Shown: positions 53,807 to 61,741, counted from the first letter of the stretch. The stretch: 64,000 bases of DNA from Acidimicrobiaceae bacterium (GCA_947446815.1 CANFGT010000007.1:1-64000), one strand, 5' to 3'. The notes: a model not told the origin generated them from the letters alone. Translations and numbers: made by a program.

Positions 53807-54496
53807 CTAGGCGCTCACTGCACCGGTGTTGTCACCCGTAGGCGATGCAAGATGATTATTGGTACGGCACTGCTCGTAGTAACTAAGGATCTGCAACTCA
53901 AGAGCGAGATCTACCTTGCGCACATTGACACCGTTTGGCACAGACAAAACAGTTGGAGCAAAGTTCATGATGGAACCGACGCCAGCGCGCACCAGTGCAT
54001 CAGCGGCTTCTTGAGCGTGCTGTGCCGGCGTGGCGATGATGCCGATGCTGACCGTCTTTGATTGAACAATCTGAGTGAGCTCATCGGCATGAGTCACGCG
54101 TACGCCACCAACGATGGACCCAATTTTTGTTTCGTCCTTGTCGACAACGCCCACAATGTGGAAGCCGCGCTCAGAGATACCGGTGAAGTTGGCGAGCGCC
54201 TGGCCCAGGTTGCCTGCACCAACGATGACCACGGGCCATGACTGGTTGAGGCCCAGCTCACGCTGGATTTGATACATGAGGAACTGCACGTCGTACCCGA
54301 CACCACGGGTGCCATAGGTGCCGAGATATGAAAGGTCCTTACGCACCTTTGCTGCATTGACGGCAGCCAACTCAGCCAGCTGTTCGCTGGACACCTGCGT
54401 CACTTCGTCGGCCGCAAGATCGACAAGGATGCGCAGATAGATCGGTAGGCGGCTCAGAGCTGCCTCTGGAATTTTGCGGCGGGGGGTTTCCGACAT
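53807..54496 (-). CDS. rex: Redox-sensing transcriptional repressor Rex
   Basis: Senses the NADH/NAD+ ratio and represses respiratory and heme genes when NAD+ is high. 229 residues from ATG54496. The winged helix begins with IPEAALSRLPIYLRIL and includes NAAKVRKDLSYLGTYGTRGVGY; the Rossmann fold is VVIVGAGNLGQAL, and the domain-swapped C-terminal helix LALELQILSYYEQ is present. A 20-base inverted repeat lies just upstream. The start is supported by TAGCGT 8 bases before the ATG and by the family start. Confidence 0.96.
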   Translation of the reverse strand: MSETPRRKIPEAALSRLPIYLRILVDLAADEVTQVSSEQLAELAAVNAAKVRKDLSYLGTYGTRGVGYDVQFLMYQIQRELGLNQSWPVVIVGAGNLGQALANFTGISERGFHIVGVVDKDETKIGSIVGGVRVTHADELTQIVQSKTVSIGIIATPAQHAQEAADALVRAGVGSIMNFAPTVLSVPNGVNVRKVDLALELQILSYYEQCRTNNHLASPTGDNTGAVSA

Positions 54497-54504
54497 CGGA
54501 GTCC

Positions 54505-54510
54505 ACGCTA
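54505..54510 (-). promoter_or_regulatory. -10 element TAGCGT of the rex-hem operon
   Basis: TANNNT hexamer ending 8 bases before ATG54496 of rex; leaderless geometry. The Rex-like operator palindrome begins four bases upstream of it. Confidence 0.55.
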
Positions 54511-54514
54511 TTCC

Positions 54515-54534
54515 TTCGTGCACACATTCACGAA
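54515..54534 (-). promoter_or_regulatory. Inverted repeat TTCGTG-N8-CACGAA, probable Rex operator
   Basis: Perfect 6-base arms with an 8-base spacer over 20 bases. It covers the spacer region of the rex promoter, where a repressor would block RNA polymerase. Known actinobacterial Rex sites are inverted repeats of TGTGAA/TTCACA type with similar size; this one shares the central GTG/CAC steps but is not identical, so the assignment is by position and symmetry. Confidence 0.55.
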
Positions 54535-54551
54535 GTCCGTACGAGCCCGCC

Positions 54552-54557
54552 TAGCCT
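54552..54557 (+). promoter_or_regulatory. -10 element TAGCCT before the 54566 membrane-protein gene
   Basis: TANNNT hexamer ending 8 bases before GTG54566. It favours this start over GTG54518, which would lie within the Rex-like operator. Confidence 0.45.
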
Positions 54558-54565
54558 TGACCAGC

Positions 54566-55315
54566 GTGACCTTCAACACGGCTCTCGCTGCAGCCTCCGC
54601 CATCATCGCCCTGGCATTCGGGCTCAGCACCCTTGACCGCTGGTTACGCCGTCGCCGCCCCCATGAGTTGGCCTGGTCCATAGCCATGGGGCTCTTTGTG
54701 ATTGCGGCCTTGTCTCTGTGGTGGGCCGAGGGGCACGGTTGGAGCACCGTCTCTTTCCGGCTGTTCTTCACCTTTGGCGCCATTATCAATGTGCCGTGGC
54801 TAGCTCTCGGCACGGTGTTTCTGCTGGCAGGTCCACGCGCCGGGCGTGCAGCAACACGAGGGCTACTAGTTTTCAGCGGTTTTGCAGCCGGCGTCGTCTT
54901 GACCAGTCCGATCCATGGATCCATCGACCCACACACATTGCCAACGGGCAGCGAACACTTTGACGCCCTGCCCCGCATTCTGGCTGCCGTTGGTTCTGCG
55001 GTACCGGCCCTCGTCATCTTTGTTGGCGCGGCGTGGTCGGCGTGGCGCGTTCTCCGTGGAGCGAACCCTGCTCTCACCACTGCAGCTGGTCGTCAAGTGC
55101 GCTCGGCACGACTTCTCGCGTTAGGCAACATTCTCATTGCAGTCGGTGCAGCCATCTTGTCCGCCAGTGGGGCGTTCTCTGGTCGCCTCGGCGCAGATCG
55201 CGCTTTTGCCACCACATTGCTCGTGGGCATCTCAGTGTTGTTTGCAGGATTCCTGGTGGCAAGCAATGCCACGCACGGATCTAGCGCAGTGCGAAGCGCT
55301 GCACCTTCCCGCTGA
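54566..55315 (+). CDS. Uncharacterised seven-helix membrane protein
   Basis: 249 residues from GTG54566 with about seven hydrophobic helices. Between the first two is an Arg-rich loop LDRWLRRRRPHELAWSIAMG, and there is a conserved-looking WWAEGHGWSTVSFRLFFTFGA. I know such proteins next to rex or hem genes in other actinobacteria, but no function is established. Divergent from rex. Its 3' end overlaps the acyl-CoA ligase gene by 35 bases in antisense. Confidence 0.8.
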   Translation: MTFNTALAAASAIIALAFGLSTLDRWLRRRRPHELAWSIAMGLFVIAALSLWWAEGHGWSTVSFRLFFTFGAIINVPWLALGTVFLLAGPRAGRAATRGLLVFSGFAAGVVLTSPIHGSIDPHTLPTGSEHFDALPRILAAVGSAVPALVIFVGAAWSAWRVLRGANPALTTAAGRQVRSARLLALGNILIAVGAAILSASGAFSGRLGADRAFATTLLVGISVLFAGFLVASNATHGSSAVRSAAPSR

Positions 55316-56774
55316 TATTGCGCGGAAGCGAATCAACGAGGATCACCTTCGAAGGGCACTTGTACCGTGCCAACTTGGTCCGACAAAAATCAATAATGGC
55401 GTCTTCATCAAGATGCACTCCGTTACGTGAAACAACATATGCACGCACCGCCTCGCCAGTATGAGGATGATCCGTCCCCACGACCGCAACTTCTGCAATG
55501 TCAGGGTGGGATGACAACACGCCTTCTACCTCTGCAGGGAAGACATTAAAGCCCGACACGATGATGAGGTCTTTGGCTCTATCCACCATGTACAAGTGGC
55601 CTTGTTCATCAACAACTGCAATGTCACCAGTACGCAACCATCCGTCGCTCGACAACACGCGCGCTGTTGCTTCAGCATCATCGAGATAGCCCGCGAAAAT
55701 ATTTTCACCGCGGATCCAAATTTCTCCGCTGTCGCCCATCAACACGTCCCCACCGTTTTCATCAACGATGCGAAGTTCGATGCCAGGTACAGGACGACCG
55801 ATGGAACCCGGAATCCAATCAAGGCCAATTGCCGTTGTTACAACAGGAGCTGCTTCTGTCAGGCCGTACCCCTCGAATACCTGCAACCCGAATCGAGCAC
55901 TCAGTGAATGTGCAATTTGTTCTGGCAACTTCGCAGCACCGGATAATGCAATGCGCACCGACATAAAACCATCTGGCGTGGGGTGATCGAGTTGCGCCAA
56001 CGCCATCCACATGCTGGGTGCCCCCGGAAGAATCGTGACGTTTCGTTCGGCGATTGTTTCCATCGTGGACACTGGATCAAAACGCTGTACCAATACAACA
56101 CAACCGCCGCCCGCCAACGTTGTTCCGAGTACAACATTGAGACCAAAGATATGAAACAACGGCAAAAGTCCAAGCGTTACATCGTCTGGTCCGATGTGTT
56201 CCGCGATATTTGCTTGACGAATATTTGTGAGCAAATTGTTATGCGTCAGAATCGCAGCCTTCGGTGAACCAGCGGTGCCGCTCGTGAACATGTACACAGC
56301 TGGATGTGATGGCTCTACGTCAACAATCGGCGCCGGTACAGCACTCAAGAATTCATCAATGGTGTGTGCACCTTCGATGGAATGGCCCTCCGTCGAAATC
56401 ACGACGCGCACAGCTGAAGTGGTGATGGTGGGAATCTGTAACCATGCAGCAACTGCAGATGGTTCAATCACCACTGCACTCGGCTTCACAACGTTGAGTT
56501 CACTCTCAATCTCTAGAGCTGGACTTGTGGGGTTCAATGGCGCAACAATGGCGCCGATGCCAACAGCCGCAAGATACGACACTGCGAAGTAGCGGCTGTT
56601 GCCACATAACAATGCGACAACGTCGCCTTTACCAATGCCGAGACGCGAGAGTTCTCCACGCATGGAAGCAACTTGTGAGCGAAGTGCTGCGTAGGTCGTC
56701 GGTCGACCACGACTAATCAGTGCAATGGAGTCGTCAGCATGACCCTCAATGATGTGCGAAAGGTTCATGGACAT
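55281..56774 (-). CDS. AMP-dependent acyl-CoA ligase (long-chain fatty-acid-CoA ligase-like)
   Basis: Adenylates a carboxylic acid, probably a fatty acid, and transfers it to CoA. 497 residues. YMFTSGTAGSPKAAILTH is the P-loop, FEGYGLTEAAPVV the acid/adenine site, WLRTGDIAVVD and RAKDLIIVSGFNVFPAEVE the hinge, and NISGKVQRF carries the catalytic Lys. The chain length of the substrate cannot be read from sequence. It starts 8 bases after a small membrane ORF. Its last 35 bases overlap the convergent membrane-protein gene. Confidence 0.93.
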   Translation of the reverse strand: MSMNLSHIIEGHADDSIALISRGRPTTYAALRSQVASMRGELSRLGIGKGDVVALLCGNSRYFAVSYLAAVGIGAIVAPLNPTSPALEIESELNVVKPSAVVIEPSAVAAWLQIPTITTSAVRVVISTEGHSIEGAHTIDEFLSAVPAPIVDVEPSHPAVYMFTSGTAGSPKAAILTHNNLLTNIRQANIAEHIGPDDVTLGLLPLFHIFGLNVVLGTTLAGGGCVVLVQRFDPVSTMETIAERNVTILPGAPSMWMALAQLDHPTPDGFMSVRIALSGAAKLPEQIAHSLSARFGLQVFEGYGLTEAAPVVTTAIGLDWIPGSIGRPVPGIELRIVDENGGDVLMGDSGEIWIRGENIFAGYLDDAEATARVLSSDGWLRTGDIAVVDEQGHLYMVDRAKDLIIVSGFNVFPAEVEGVLSSHPDIAEVAVVGTDHPHTGEAVRAYVVSRNGVHLDEDAIIDFCRTKLARYKCPSKVILVDSLPRNISGKVQRFALR

Positions 56775-56782
56775 TCTTCTGC

Positions 56783-56869
56783 CTACTTCAACATCAAGAG
56801 GTTGACAATGCCAGCAGCCATGATGATGCCAATCAGCAAGGCGATGGTAAGGGTGGTTGCGGGGCGCAC
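56783..56869 (-). CDS. Small membrane peptide ORF (28 residues)
   Basis: GTG56869 opens a frame of 28 codons ending TAG. After a short RPATT start it is one hydrophobic helix (LTIALLIGIIMAAGIVNLLMLK). It begins 10 bases after the SAM hydrolase stop and ends 8 bases before the acyl-CoA ligase ATG, filling the gap exactly. No homologue is recalled. The clean single-helix composition and spacing support a real gene, but the length makes chance possible. Confidence 0.45.
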   Translation of the reverse strand: MRPATTLTIALLIGIIMAAGIVNLLMLK

Positions 56870-56879
56870 GAACCGAACC

Positions 56880-57737
56880 TTAGTTCCCTAAACGAAGGGT
56901 CACGGAAGAGGTGGTCACGCCGCCGTCACCAGCAAAGACAAGTACGGCGTCGCCGGTCCCCAAACGCAGGATTTGTGCGGCCGAATCCCGATCAACACAG
57001 AGAGCAACCATGCCGTACGAATCAACAACCGCTCCAATTGCACCGCCGTCAATCTCTGCATAGTGCGACACAACACGGGCGCTGCGCACGTCCTCGCCCA
57101 TCACTAGTTTCAACACGGGCCCAAACGGAGCTACGTCATCTGGCCCAACGTTGAGCTGGCAGTTACCAAATGCATCCACCCACGTGACTTCACAACGCAT
57201 GCCATCACCATGAACGGAATGCGTCTCGTCACTCGGCACTGGCACCAAGCCAGGCATCACGCTTGCAGTGTCAATCTCGCGACCAACTTCTTCAATTGCC
57301 CCACCATTGGCAAGAAAAGCAGCCACTGGTGCGAAAACATCACGGCCAGCAAAAGTGGTGCCAGGCGCTTCTAAATGCAGCTCTGTATTGGTGAGTTCAA
57401 ATGCGCGATCAGCTCCACCAGCCATCGCAACGCCTGAACCAAGTAATCCATTGTCCGGGCCTAGAAAAATTCCACGCCCACCGGCAACTTCCACAGCAAT
57501 TGCACGACGCGTTGAACCAACACCTGGATCAACCACCGCGATGATGATGCCCGGTGCAACGTATTGCACTGCACGCGCTAATGCGAGCGAACCAGCGCGA
57601 ACATCAAATGCAGGAATGCCATGTGTGAGATCTGTGATGCGCACGTGAGGTGCCATGTCGATGATCACACTTTTCATCACACCGACAAACTCATCATTCA
57701 GTCCGTAATCAGTGAGGAGCGCCACGTGGTTGTGCAT
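56880..57737 (-). CDS. S-adenosyl-L-methionine hydrolase (DUF62, SAM hydroxide adenosyltransferase)
   Basis: Cleaves SAM to adenosine and methionine, the activity shown for the non-halogenating members of the fluorinase/chlorinase fold. 285 residues from ATG57737. VALLTDYGLNDEFVGVMKSVI is the SAM site, ITDLTHGIPAFDVRAGSLAL follows, and VVDPGVGSTRRAIAVE, FLGPDNGLL and WVDAFGNCQLN mark the family. The longer upstream frame crosses a terminator hairpin, so it is not used; TACTCT 6 bases before the ATG suggests a leaderless mRNA. The biological purpose is unclear. Confidence 0.92.
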   Translation of the reverse strand: MHNHVALLTDYGLNDEFVGVMKSVIIDMAPHVRITDLTHGIPAFDVRAGSLALARAVQYVAPGIIIAVVDPGVGSTRRAIAVEVAGGRGIFLGPDNGLLGSGVAMAGGADRAFELTNTELHLEAPGTTFAGRDVFAPVAAFLANGGAIEEVGREIDTASVMPGLVPVPSDETHSVHGDGMRCEVTWVDAFGNCQLNVGPDDVAPFGPVLKLVMGEDVRSARVVSHYAEIDGGAIGAVVDSYGMVALCVDRDSAAQILRLGTGDAVLVFAGDGGVTTSSVTLRLGN

Positions 57738-57743
57738 TGGGTC

Positions 57744-57749
57744 AGAGTA
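57744..57749 (-). promoter_or_regulatory. -10 element TACTCT for the SAM hydrolase gene
   Basis: TANNNT hexamer ending 6 bases before ATG57737 and just downstream of the hairpin that ends proC transcription. Confidence 0.5.
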
Positions 57750-57754
57750 AACGA

Positions 57755-57793
57755 AAAGGACCGGTGCCAACCCCCCGACGGCACCGGTCCTTT
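57755..57793 (-). terminator. Strong stem-loop terminator after proC
   Basis: 14 perfect base pairs (AAAGGACCGGTGCC with its complement) around an 11-base loop. On the minus strand the stem ends in CCTTTT followed by CGTTT, an acceptable U-tract. It separates proC from the SAM hydrolase promoter. Confidence 0.85.
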
Positions 57794-57909
57794 CGGCGCT
57801 GCCCTTTTCGGGGCGCGACTCCCGGTGTTGGTTTCCCAGCACTGGTGACCTCTGTCACAGACACTACACCGCACATTTAGAGAAATAGAAAATCCTCAGA
57901 GGATTTCTT

Positions 57910-58713
57910 TTATTTGTTTGTGTTGCCCATTTCAGCGCTACGAGCAGCAGCAGCCCGCACAACTTTGTTCACGGTTTCACGAAGTCCTGCGGCCTCAAAT
58001 TGTGCAAGTCCTGCAGCGGTTGTGCCGTTTGGCGAAGTGACTCGCTCTCGAAGTGTTGCGGGGCTCTCAGGTGAATCGGCCAACAAAATGCCAGCGCCAC
58101 GAAACAGCTGTCGCACAAGAGTATTTGCAACATCCTCGGGCAAACCTTCTGCCAGTGCGGCGTTCAACATGGCCTCTGCCATCAGGAAGATATAGCCAGG
58201 TCCAGATCCGGCGACTGCAGTCACGGCGTCCATTTGCGATTCAGGAACGCGCACCACAACGCCGACTGCTTGAAGCAACGATTCTGCCCACACATAGTCG
58301 CTTTCAGTGCAGGTACTGCTTCCGCAAATAGCGGTGACTCCTTCTTGCACTAAGGCGGGCGTGTTTGGCATTGCCCGCACCACAGCAGTCTTGCTGCCCG
58401 CAGATGCCTGCAGGGTTGCGAGTGAGATTCCTGCTGCAATCGACAAAACACGCGGAATTCCTAATGCCGATGCGTCTGTGCACACCGCTGCCGCATCATT
58501 TGGCTTCACAGCGATGAGCGCACCCTCGGCGGCAACGATTACATCGCTCGTGCGCACACCAAATTGAGATTCGAGCATCTTTCGTTTTGTTGCATCAAGT
58601 TCCACCACTGTGATGGTCGATGCATCCCACCCGCCATTGACGAGGCCGCCAACTAATGCAGTGCCCATGTTTCCGCCACCGATAATGACGAGACGGGAAG
58701 TTTCAGAAGACAT
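57910..58713 (-). CDS. proC: Pyrroline-5-carboxylate reductase
   Basis: Last step of proline synthesis, NAD(P)H-dependent. 267 residues. IIGGGNMGTALVGGLV is the Rossmann loop, VRAMPNTPALVQEG and the C-terminal signature VTAVAGSGPGYIFLMAEAMLNAAL with LRERVTSPNGTTAAGL are diagnostic. TAGTCT ends 6 bases before the ATG; a perfect hairpin terminator follows 117 bases after the stop. Apparently a single-gene unit. Confidence 0.96.
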   Translation of the reverse strand: MSSETSRLVIIGGGNMGTALVGGLVNGGWDASTITVVELDATKRKMLESQFGVRTSDVIVAAEGALIAVKPNDAAAVCTDASALGIPRVLSIAAGISLATLQASAGSKTAVVRAMPNTPALVQEGVTAICGSSTCTESDYVWAESLLQAVGVVVRVPESQMDAVTAVAGSGPGYIFLMAEAMLNAALAEGLPEDVANTLVRQLFRGAGILLADSPESPATLRERVTSPNGTTAAGLAQFEAAGLRETVNKVVRAAAARSAEMGNTNK

Positions 58714-58719
58714 GTACTG

Positions 58720-58725
58720 AGACTA
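58720..58725 (-). promoter_or_regulatory. -10 element TAGTCT for leaderless proC
   Basis: TANNNT hexamer ending 6 bases before ATG58713. The gap 58714-58861 between proC and the YbjN-like gene holds no other feature I can support. Confidence 0.5.
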
Positions 58726-58861
58726 ATGGTGCACAGCAATGGGAGAACGATGAGTTCTGTGAGGCTGCTGGCCTTGGGTTGCCGGGGCGGAGGTGGCTTC
58801 CCCGACCATCTCAACCCCGGCGCAGTCATGTGCACTCCAGGGATGTTGAGTTGGCAGTTGT

Positions 58862-59323
58862 TTATTCAGCGAAACGACTGGCGAAACCGATGCGGATGAT
58901 GACGGGGAAGATTCGTTCCACGGTGGCATAGAGCGTGCCAATTACTCGATCGATCTCTTCTTCATAGACCATGCGCAATGGCATCTCACCGCGAAGAAAT
59001 ACGGCGTCTTCCATGCCGATTGAGAAATGAGCGCCCACCAAAGATTCATTTCGGCGCAACAGATGCTCGTACAACTGCTCTCCGTTTTCTTCCGGTGCTG
59101 GCATCACATACGTTTCGTACTTCAGGGTGCGCTGGCCCAACGTGATCCACACTGTCGTGAATTCTTTTTCTTCACCACGCATGCGCACGTACCAACGCCG
59201 CTCGCCAATCTCGCCACGATCAACGGCAACAATTGTGTCGTTGCGCTGCTTCATATCAAGCAACCAACCGGTGAGTGCGCCTTCTAACGAATCAAGATCA
59301 TGTGCCCCAAAAAGTTCACTCAT
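58862..59323 (-). CDS. YbjN-domain protein
   Basis: 153 residues of the YbjN fold, related to type III secretion chaperones. TTVWITLGQRTLKYETYVMPAPEENGEQLYEHLLRRNESLVGAHFSIG is the typical core. Orthologues sit beside mshA in many actinobacteria, and the gene starts two bases after mshA here. The function is unknown. Confidence 0.88.
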   Translation of the reverse strand: MSELFGAHDLDSLEGALTGWLLDMKQRNDTIVAVDRGEIGERRWYVRMRGEEKEFTTVWITLGQRTLKYETYVMPAPEENGEQLYEHLLRRNESLVGAHFSIGMEDAVFLRGEMPLRMVYEEEIDRVIGTLYATVERIFPVIIRIGFASRFAE

Positions 59324-59325
59324 GA

Positions 59326-60537
59326 TTACTTACACACCACACGGTCACGCGATGTGAGGTCGGCATACGCGCGACGCAAACGAGCAGCAGCAAAACTCCA
59401 TGTGTATCCAAGCGCACGTTCTGCTGCGGCAGCAGACATGCGCGCTGAGAGAGCAGGGTCATCAAGGATTTGTGCGATGTGTTTTGCAAATACTTCAGGT
59501 TGACGGTCTGCGACAAGAAAACCTGTGCGACCGTGCTCAACGATGGTGAGTAGTCCACCAACAGCGTTAGCGACGACGGGTGTGCCACACGCTGCAGCTT
59601 CTAATGCAACCAAACCAAAACTTTCACTACGACTTGGCACTAACACCACATCAGCTGCGCGGTAGTACGTAGAGAGCATGTGATGTTGTTGTGGTTCAAC
59701 AAAGCGCACTTGGCTATCTAGTCCGTGCTGCTGAATAAGCGAATAAACCTTGGCTAATTCCGCTTCGCCCTCGGCACCACTAGCGCCACCAACGATAAGC
59801 AATTTTGCATCGCGACGATTCAGTGCCGCCAACGACTTCACTGCCACATCGGCGCCCTTCAGCGGTTGAATGCGGCCAACGAATAACAACACGGGGCCAT
59901 CGCCTAGTTCTAATGCTTTGCGTGCTCCGCGCTTATCGCCCGGTGCAAAGAATGCATGTTCAACTCCGGGAGCAACGATTTCAATTGACCCTGGCGGATT
60001 GCCGTATAGATCAATGAACTGCCGCTCTTCTTCTGTGCAACTCACGCAGATGGCATCAGAACAACCGATGACTTCGGCTTCGGAACGCTCGCGCAATTCT
60101 GATTCAGGGTCTCCACCTAATGCCTTTACACGAGCGAACGTATGAAACGTACTGACGAGTGGAACATTGAGTTCATGCTTCAATGAATGTCCGCTGAGAC
60201 CGCTGAGCCAATAGTTCGCATGGATGATGTCGGTGCCACCGTGTGCGTTGATGTGGCGTAGCACTCCATCGGTGAATTCCGGAACGATGTCGAACATGTT
60301 GTCTTTCGGCATGTCAACTGCGCCCGCAGGAATATGCACCACCTTGTGATTGGGCTCAACCACAATCTCTGCAGGTAGATCTGCGCTGTGCGCACGTGTG
60401 TACGTGGTGCAATCGATGCCCGCATGCGCAAGAGCCGAAACAAGCTCACGCACATAGACATTCATTCCACCACCGTCGCCAACGCCTGGCTGAGCCAGTG
60501 GTGAGGTGTGAAGCGAGAGAATGGCTACACGACGCAT
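59326..60537 (-). CDS. mshA: D-inositol-3-phosphate glycosyltransferase (mycothiol synthesis)
   Basis: Transfers GlcNAc from UDP-GlcNAc to inositol 3-phosphate, first step of mycothiol, the main thiol of actinobacteria. 403 residues from ATG60537 (a TTG two codons upstream is possible). GVGDGGGMNVYVRELVSALA, HANYWLSGLSGH, STFHTFARVKA, FVGRIQPLKGADVAV and the GT4 site SRSESFGLVALEAAACGTPVVAN are seen. It is the best taxonomic marker for Actinomycetota in the window. Downstream of the XRE regulator in the rsiG-xre-mshA-ybjN run. Confidence 0.94.
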   Translation of the reverse strand: MRRVAILSLHTSPLAQPGVGDGGGMNVYVRELVSALAHAGIDCTTYTRAHSADLPAEIVVEPNHKVVHIPAGAVDMPKDNMFDIVPEFTDGVLRHINAHGGTDIIHANYWLSGLSGHSLKHELNVPLVSTFHTFARVKALGGDPESELRERSEAEVIGCSDAICVSCTEEERQFIDLYGNPPGSIEIVAPGVEHAFFAPGDKRGARKALELGDGPVLLFVGRIQPLKGADVAVKSLAALNRRDAKLLIVGGASGAEGEAELAKVYSLIQQHGLDSQVRFVEPQQHHMLSTYYRAADVVLVPSRSESFGLVALEAAACGTPVVANAVGGLLTIVEHGRTGFLVADRQPEVFAKHIAQILDDPALSARMSAAAAERALGYTWSFAAARLRRAYADLTSRDRVVCK

Positions 60538-60549
60538 GCTCAATGCAAC

Positions 60550-60960
60550 CTATCTAGGGGCGTCTGGATTCCCCTCGTTGGAGGTACCCATATCACGGGG
60601 CATTCCAGGCTCATTGCTGCCCACAAACGAGCGATACACAGACAAAAGGCTTGACTTCTGTTCAGCAGTCAATTTTCCATCGGCATTAATTGCTTCGGCA
60701 ACTGAACTGATCTCGGGCACACTGCCATCAAGAATGCCGGCACGCACATACAAGGTCTCCGATGAAATCTCGAGAGCACGTGCAATCTGCTGCAAAATTT
60801 CTGCAGATGGCCGGCGCATCCCGCGTTCAATCTGTGACAAGTACGGATTCGATACGCCCGCTGAACGTGCAAGATCACGAATGCTCTTCTGAGCACTCTC
60901 ACGTTGCAGACGAATGAACTCCCCAACGTCATGCAGTGCTTCGCTTGGGTTCATTGGCAT
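60550..60960 (-). CDS. XRE-family helix-turn-helix regulator
   Basis: 136 residues. The DNA-binding domain at about 12-67 has SIRDLARSAGVSNPYLSQIERGMRRPSAEILQQIARAL. The C-terminal part (LTAEQKSSLLSVYRSFVG) is short and probably dimerises. It lacks the RxD-x8-RxxD c-di-GMP signature of BldD, so it is not BldD. The ATG lies four bases after the rsiG-like stop, so the two regulators are made together. Confidence 0.9.
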   Translation of the reverse strand: MPMNPSEALHDVGEFIRLQRESAQKSIRDLARSAGVSNPYLSQIERGMRRPSAEILQQIARALEISSETLYVRAGILDGSVPEISSVAEAINADGKLTAEQKSSLLSVYRSFVGSNEPGMPRDMGTSNEGNPDAPR

Positions 60961-60964
60961 GAGG

Positions 60965-61447
60965 TCAGTTGTCCTTCACGATGGAGCCAGCTCCACCTTC
61001 ACGCACGCGACGAACAAGTTCTGCAGTCAGTGCATCAATCTTTTCGAAGAGTTCATGGCGTTGACCGGAACAAGACTTTTCAAACATTCCAAGAGCACCT
61101 GCAAGCTCATCAAGAGACTTGTCATCAATGTTTTCCATTGATTCGAACTGATAGTGCTCACACAACTGATCAAGTTCAAGCACCAACGGATGATCGGCCG
61201 GCACGTTCGTTTCACGTGGCGGACGTGCACTGCCACCACCATGTTGTTGGCCAAAAACATCGGCGAGTCGATCTGCAAGTGAGCCTGCAGGCTGTTCAGA
61301 ACCATTGGCGCGTCGGCGCTCTTCGTCCTGCACTAAATCAAGACGACCTTGCGCGAGACGACGTACGAAAGAGATTGCATCTTCTTCGCCCTGCAAAGCA
61401 TTTCTTTGCGCACGAATGTCAGCAAGGGTGAGTTCTTCGTCTGCCAT
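60965..61447 (-). CDS. RsiG-like anti-sigma factor with c-di-GMP-binding motifs
   Basis: 160 residues, mostly helical. Residues 22-37 match E(X)3S(X)2R(X)3Q(X)3D exactly (Glu22, Ser26, Arg29, Gln33, Asp37), the c-di-GMP signature of Streptomyces RsiG, the anti-sigma of WhiG. A second copy at 123-138 (Glu123, Ser127, Arg130, Phe134, Asp138) deviates only at the Gln position. A flexible Gly/Pro linker separates the helices, as needed for an antiparallel coiled coil. ATG61447 overlaps the moaD stop. No sigma factor is in the window, so the partner is unknown. Confidence 0.85.
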   Translation of the reverse strand: MADEELTLADIRAQRNALQGEEDAISFVRRLAQGRLDLVQDEERRRANGSEQPAGSLADRLADVFGQQHGGGSARPPRETNVPADHPLVLELDQLCEHYQFESMENIDDKSLDELAGALGMFEKSCSGQRHELFEKIDALTAELVRRVREGGAGSIVKDN

Positions 61448-61686
61448 CACATGCCTCCAGAAACGGGCGGAAGTACCGCTACCTCATCTTTATCGGTGAC
61501 CGCATGCGAGCGTGGCACCTCTTCACCATTGACCCATACTTTGCTCATGTTGACGACGGCCTCAAAGGTGGCGCCGTACTGAGCAATTGCTGCCTTGACC
61601 ACGTCGTCAACTGTTGCCCCAGGGAATGTGGCCGAGCCTGTGCCGGCAGCTTCGCGAGCTTGAGCAAAGAGTCGAAGTATGGCCAC
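61447..61686 (-). CDS. MoaD/ThiS-family sulfur carrier protein
   Basis: 79 residues from GTG61686, ubiquitin-like fold. It begins AILRLFAQAREAAGTG as MoaD (small subunit of molybdopterin synthase) does, and contains VWVNGEE and DKDEVAVLPPVSGG. The C-terminal Gly-Gly is followed by one extra Met before the stop, which would need removal before adenylation. TACCAT ends 6 bases before the GTG. The stop overlaps the rsiG-like start. It could serve molybdopterin or another sulfur transfer. Confidence 0.85.
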   Translation of the reverse strand: MAILRLFAQAREAAGTGSATFPGATVDDVVKAAIAQYGATFEAVVNMSKVWVNGEEVPRSHAVTDKDEVAVLPPVSGGM

Positions 61687-61692
61687 ACGCTG

Positions 61693-61698
61693 ATGGTA
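61693..61698 (-). promoter_or_regulatory. -10 element TACCAT before the moaD-like gene
   Basis: TANNNT hexamer ending 6 bases before GTG61686, within the 55-base gap after selD. Confidence 0.45.
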
Positions 61699-61741
61699 TC
61701 GGCACGTGACGACGCGACATCAGAAGCGAGCAAGGAACGTG

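Noticed and set aside
60550-60960. XRE regulator as the c-di-GMP regulator BldD
   Set aside because: The C-terminal RxD-x8-RxxD signature of BldD is absent and the C-terminal part is too short.
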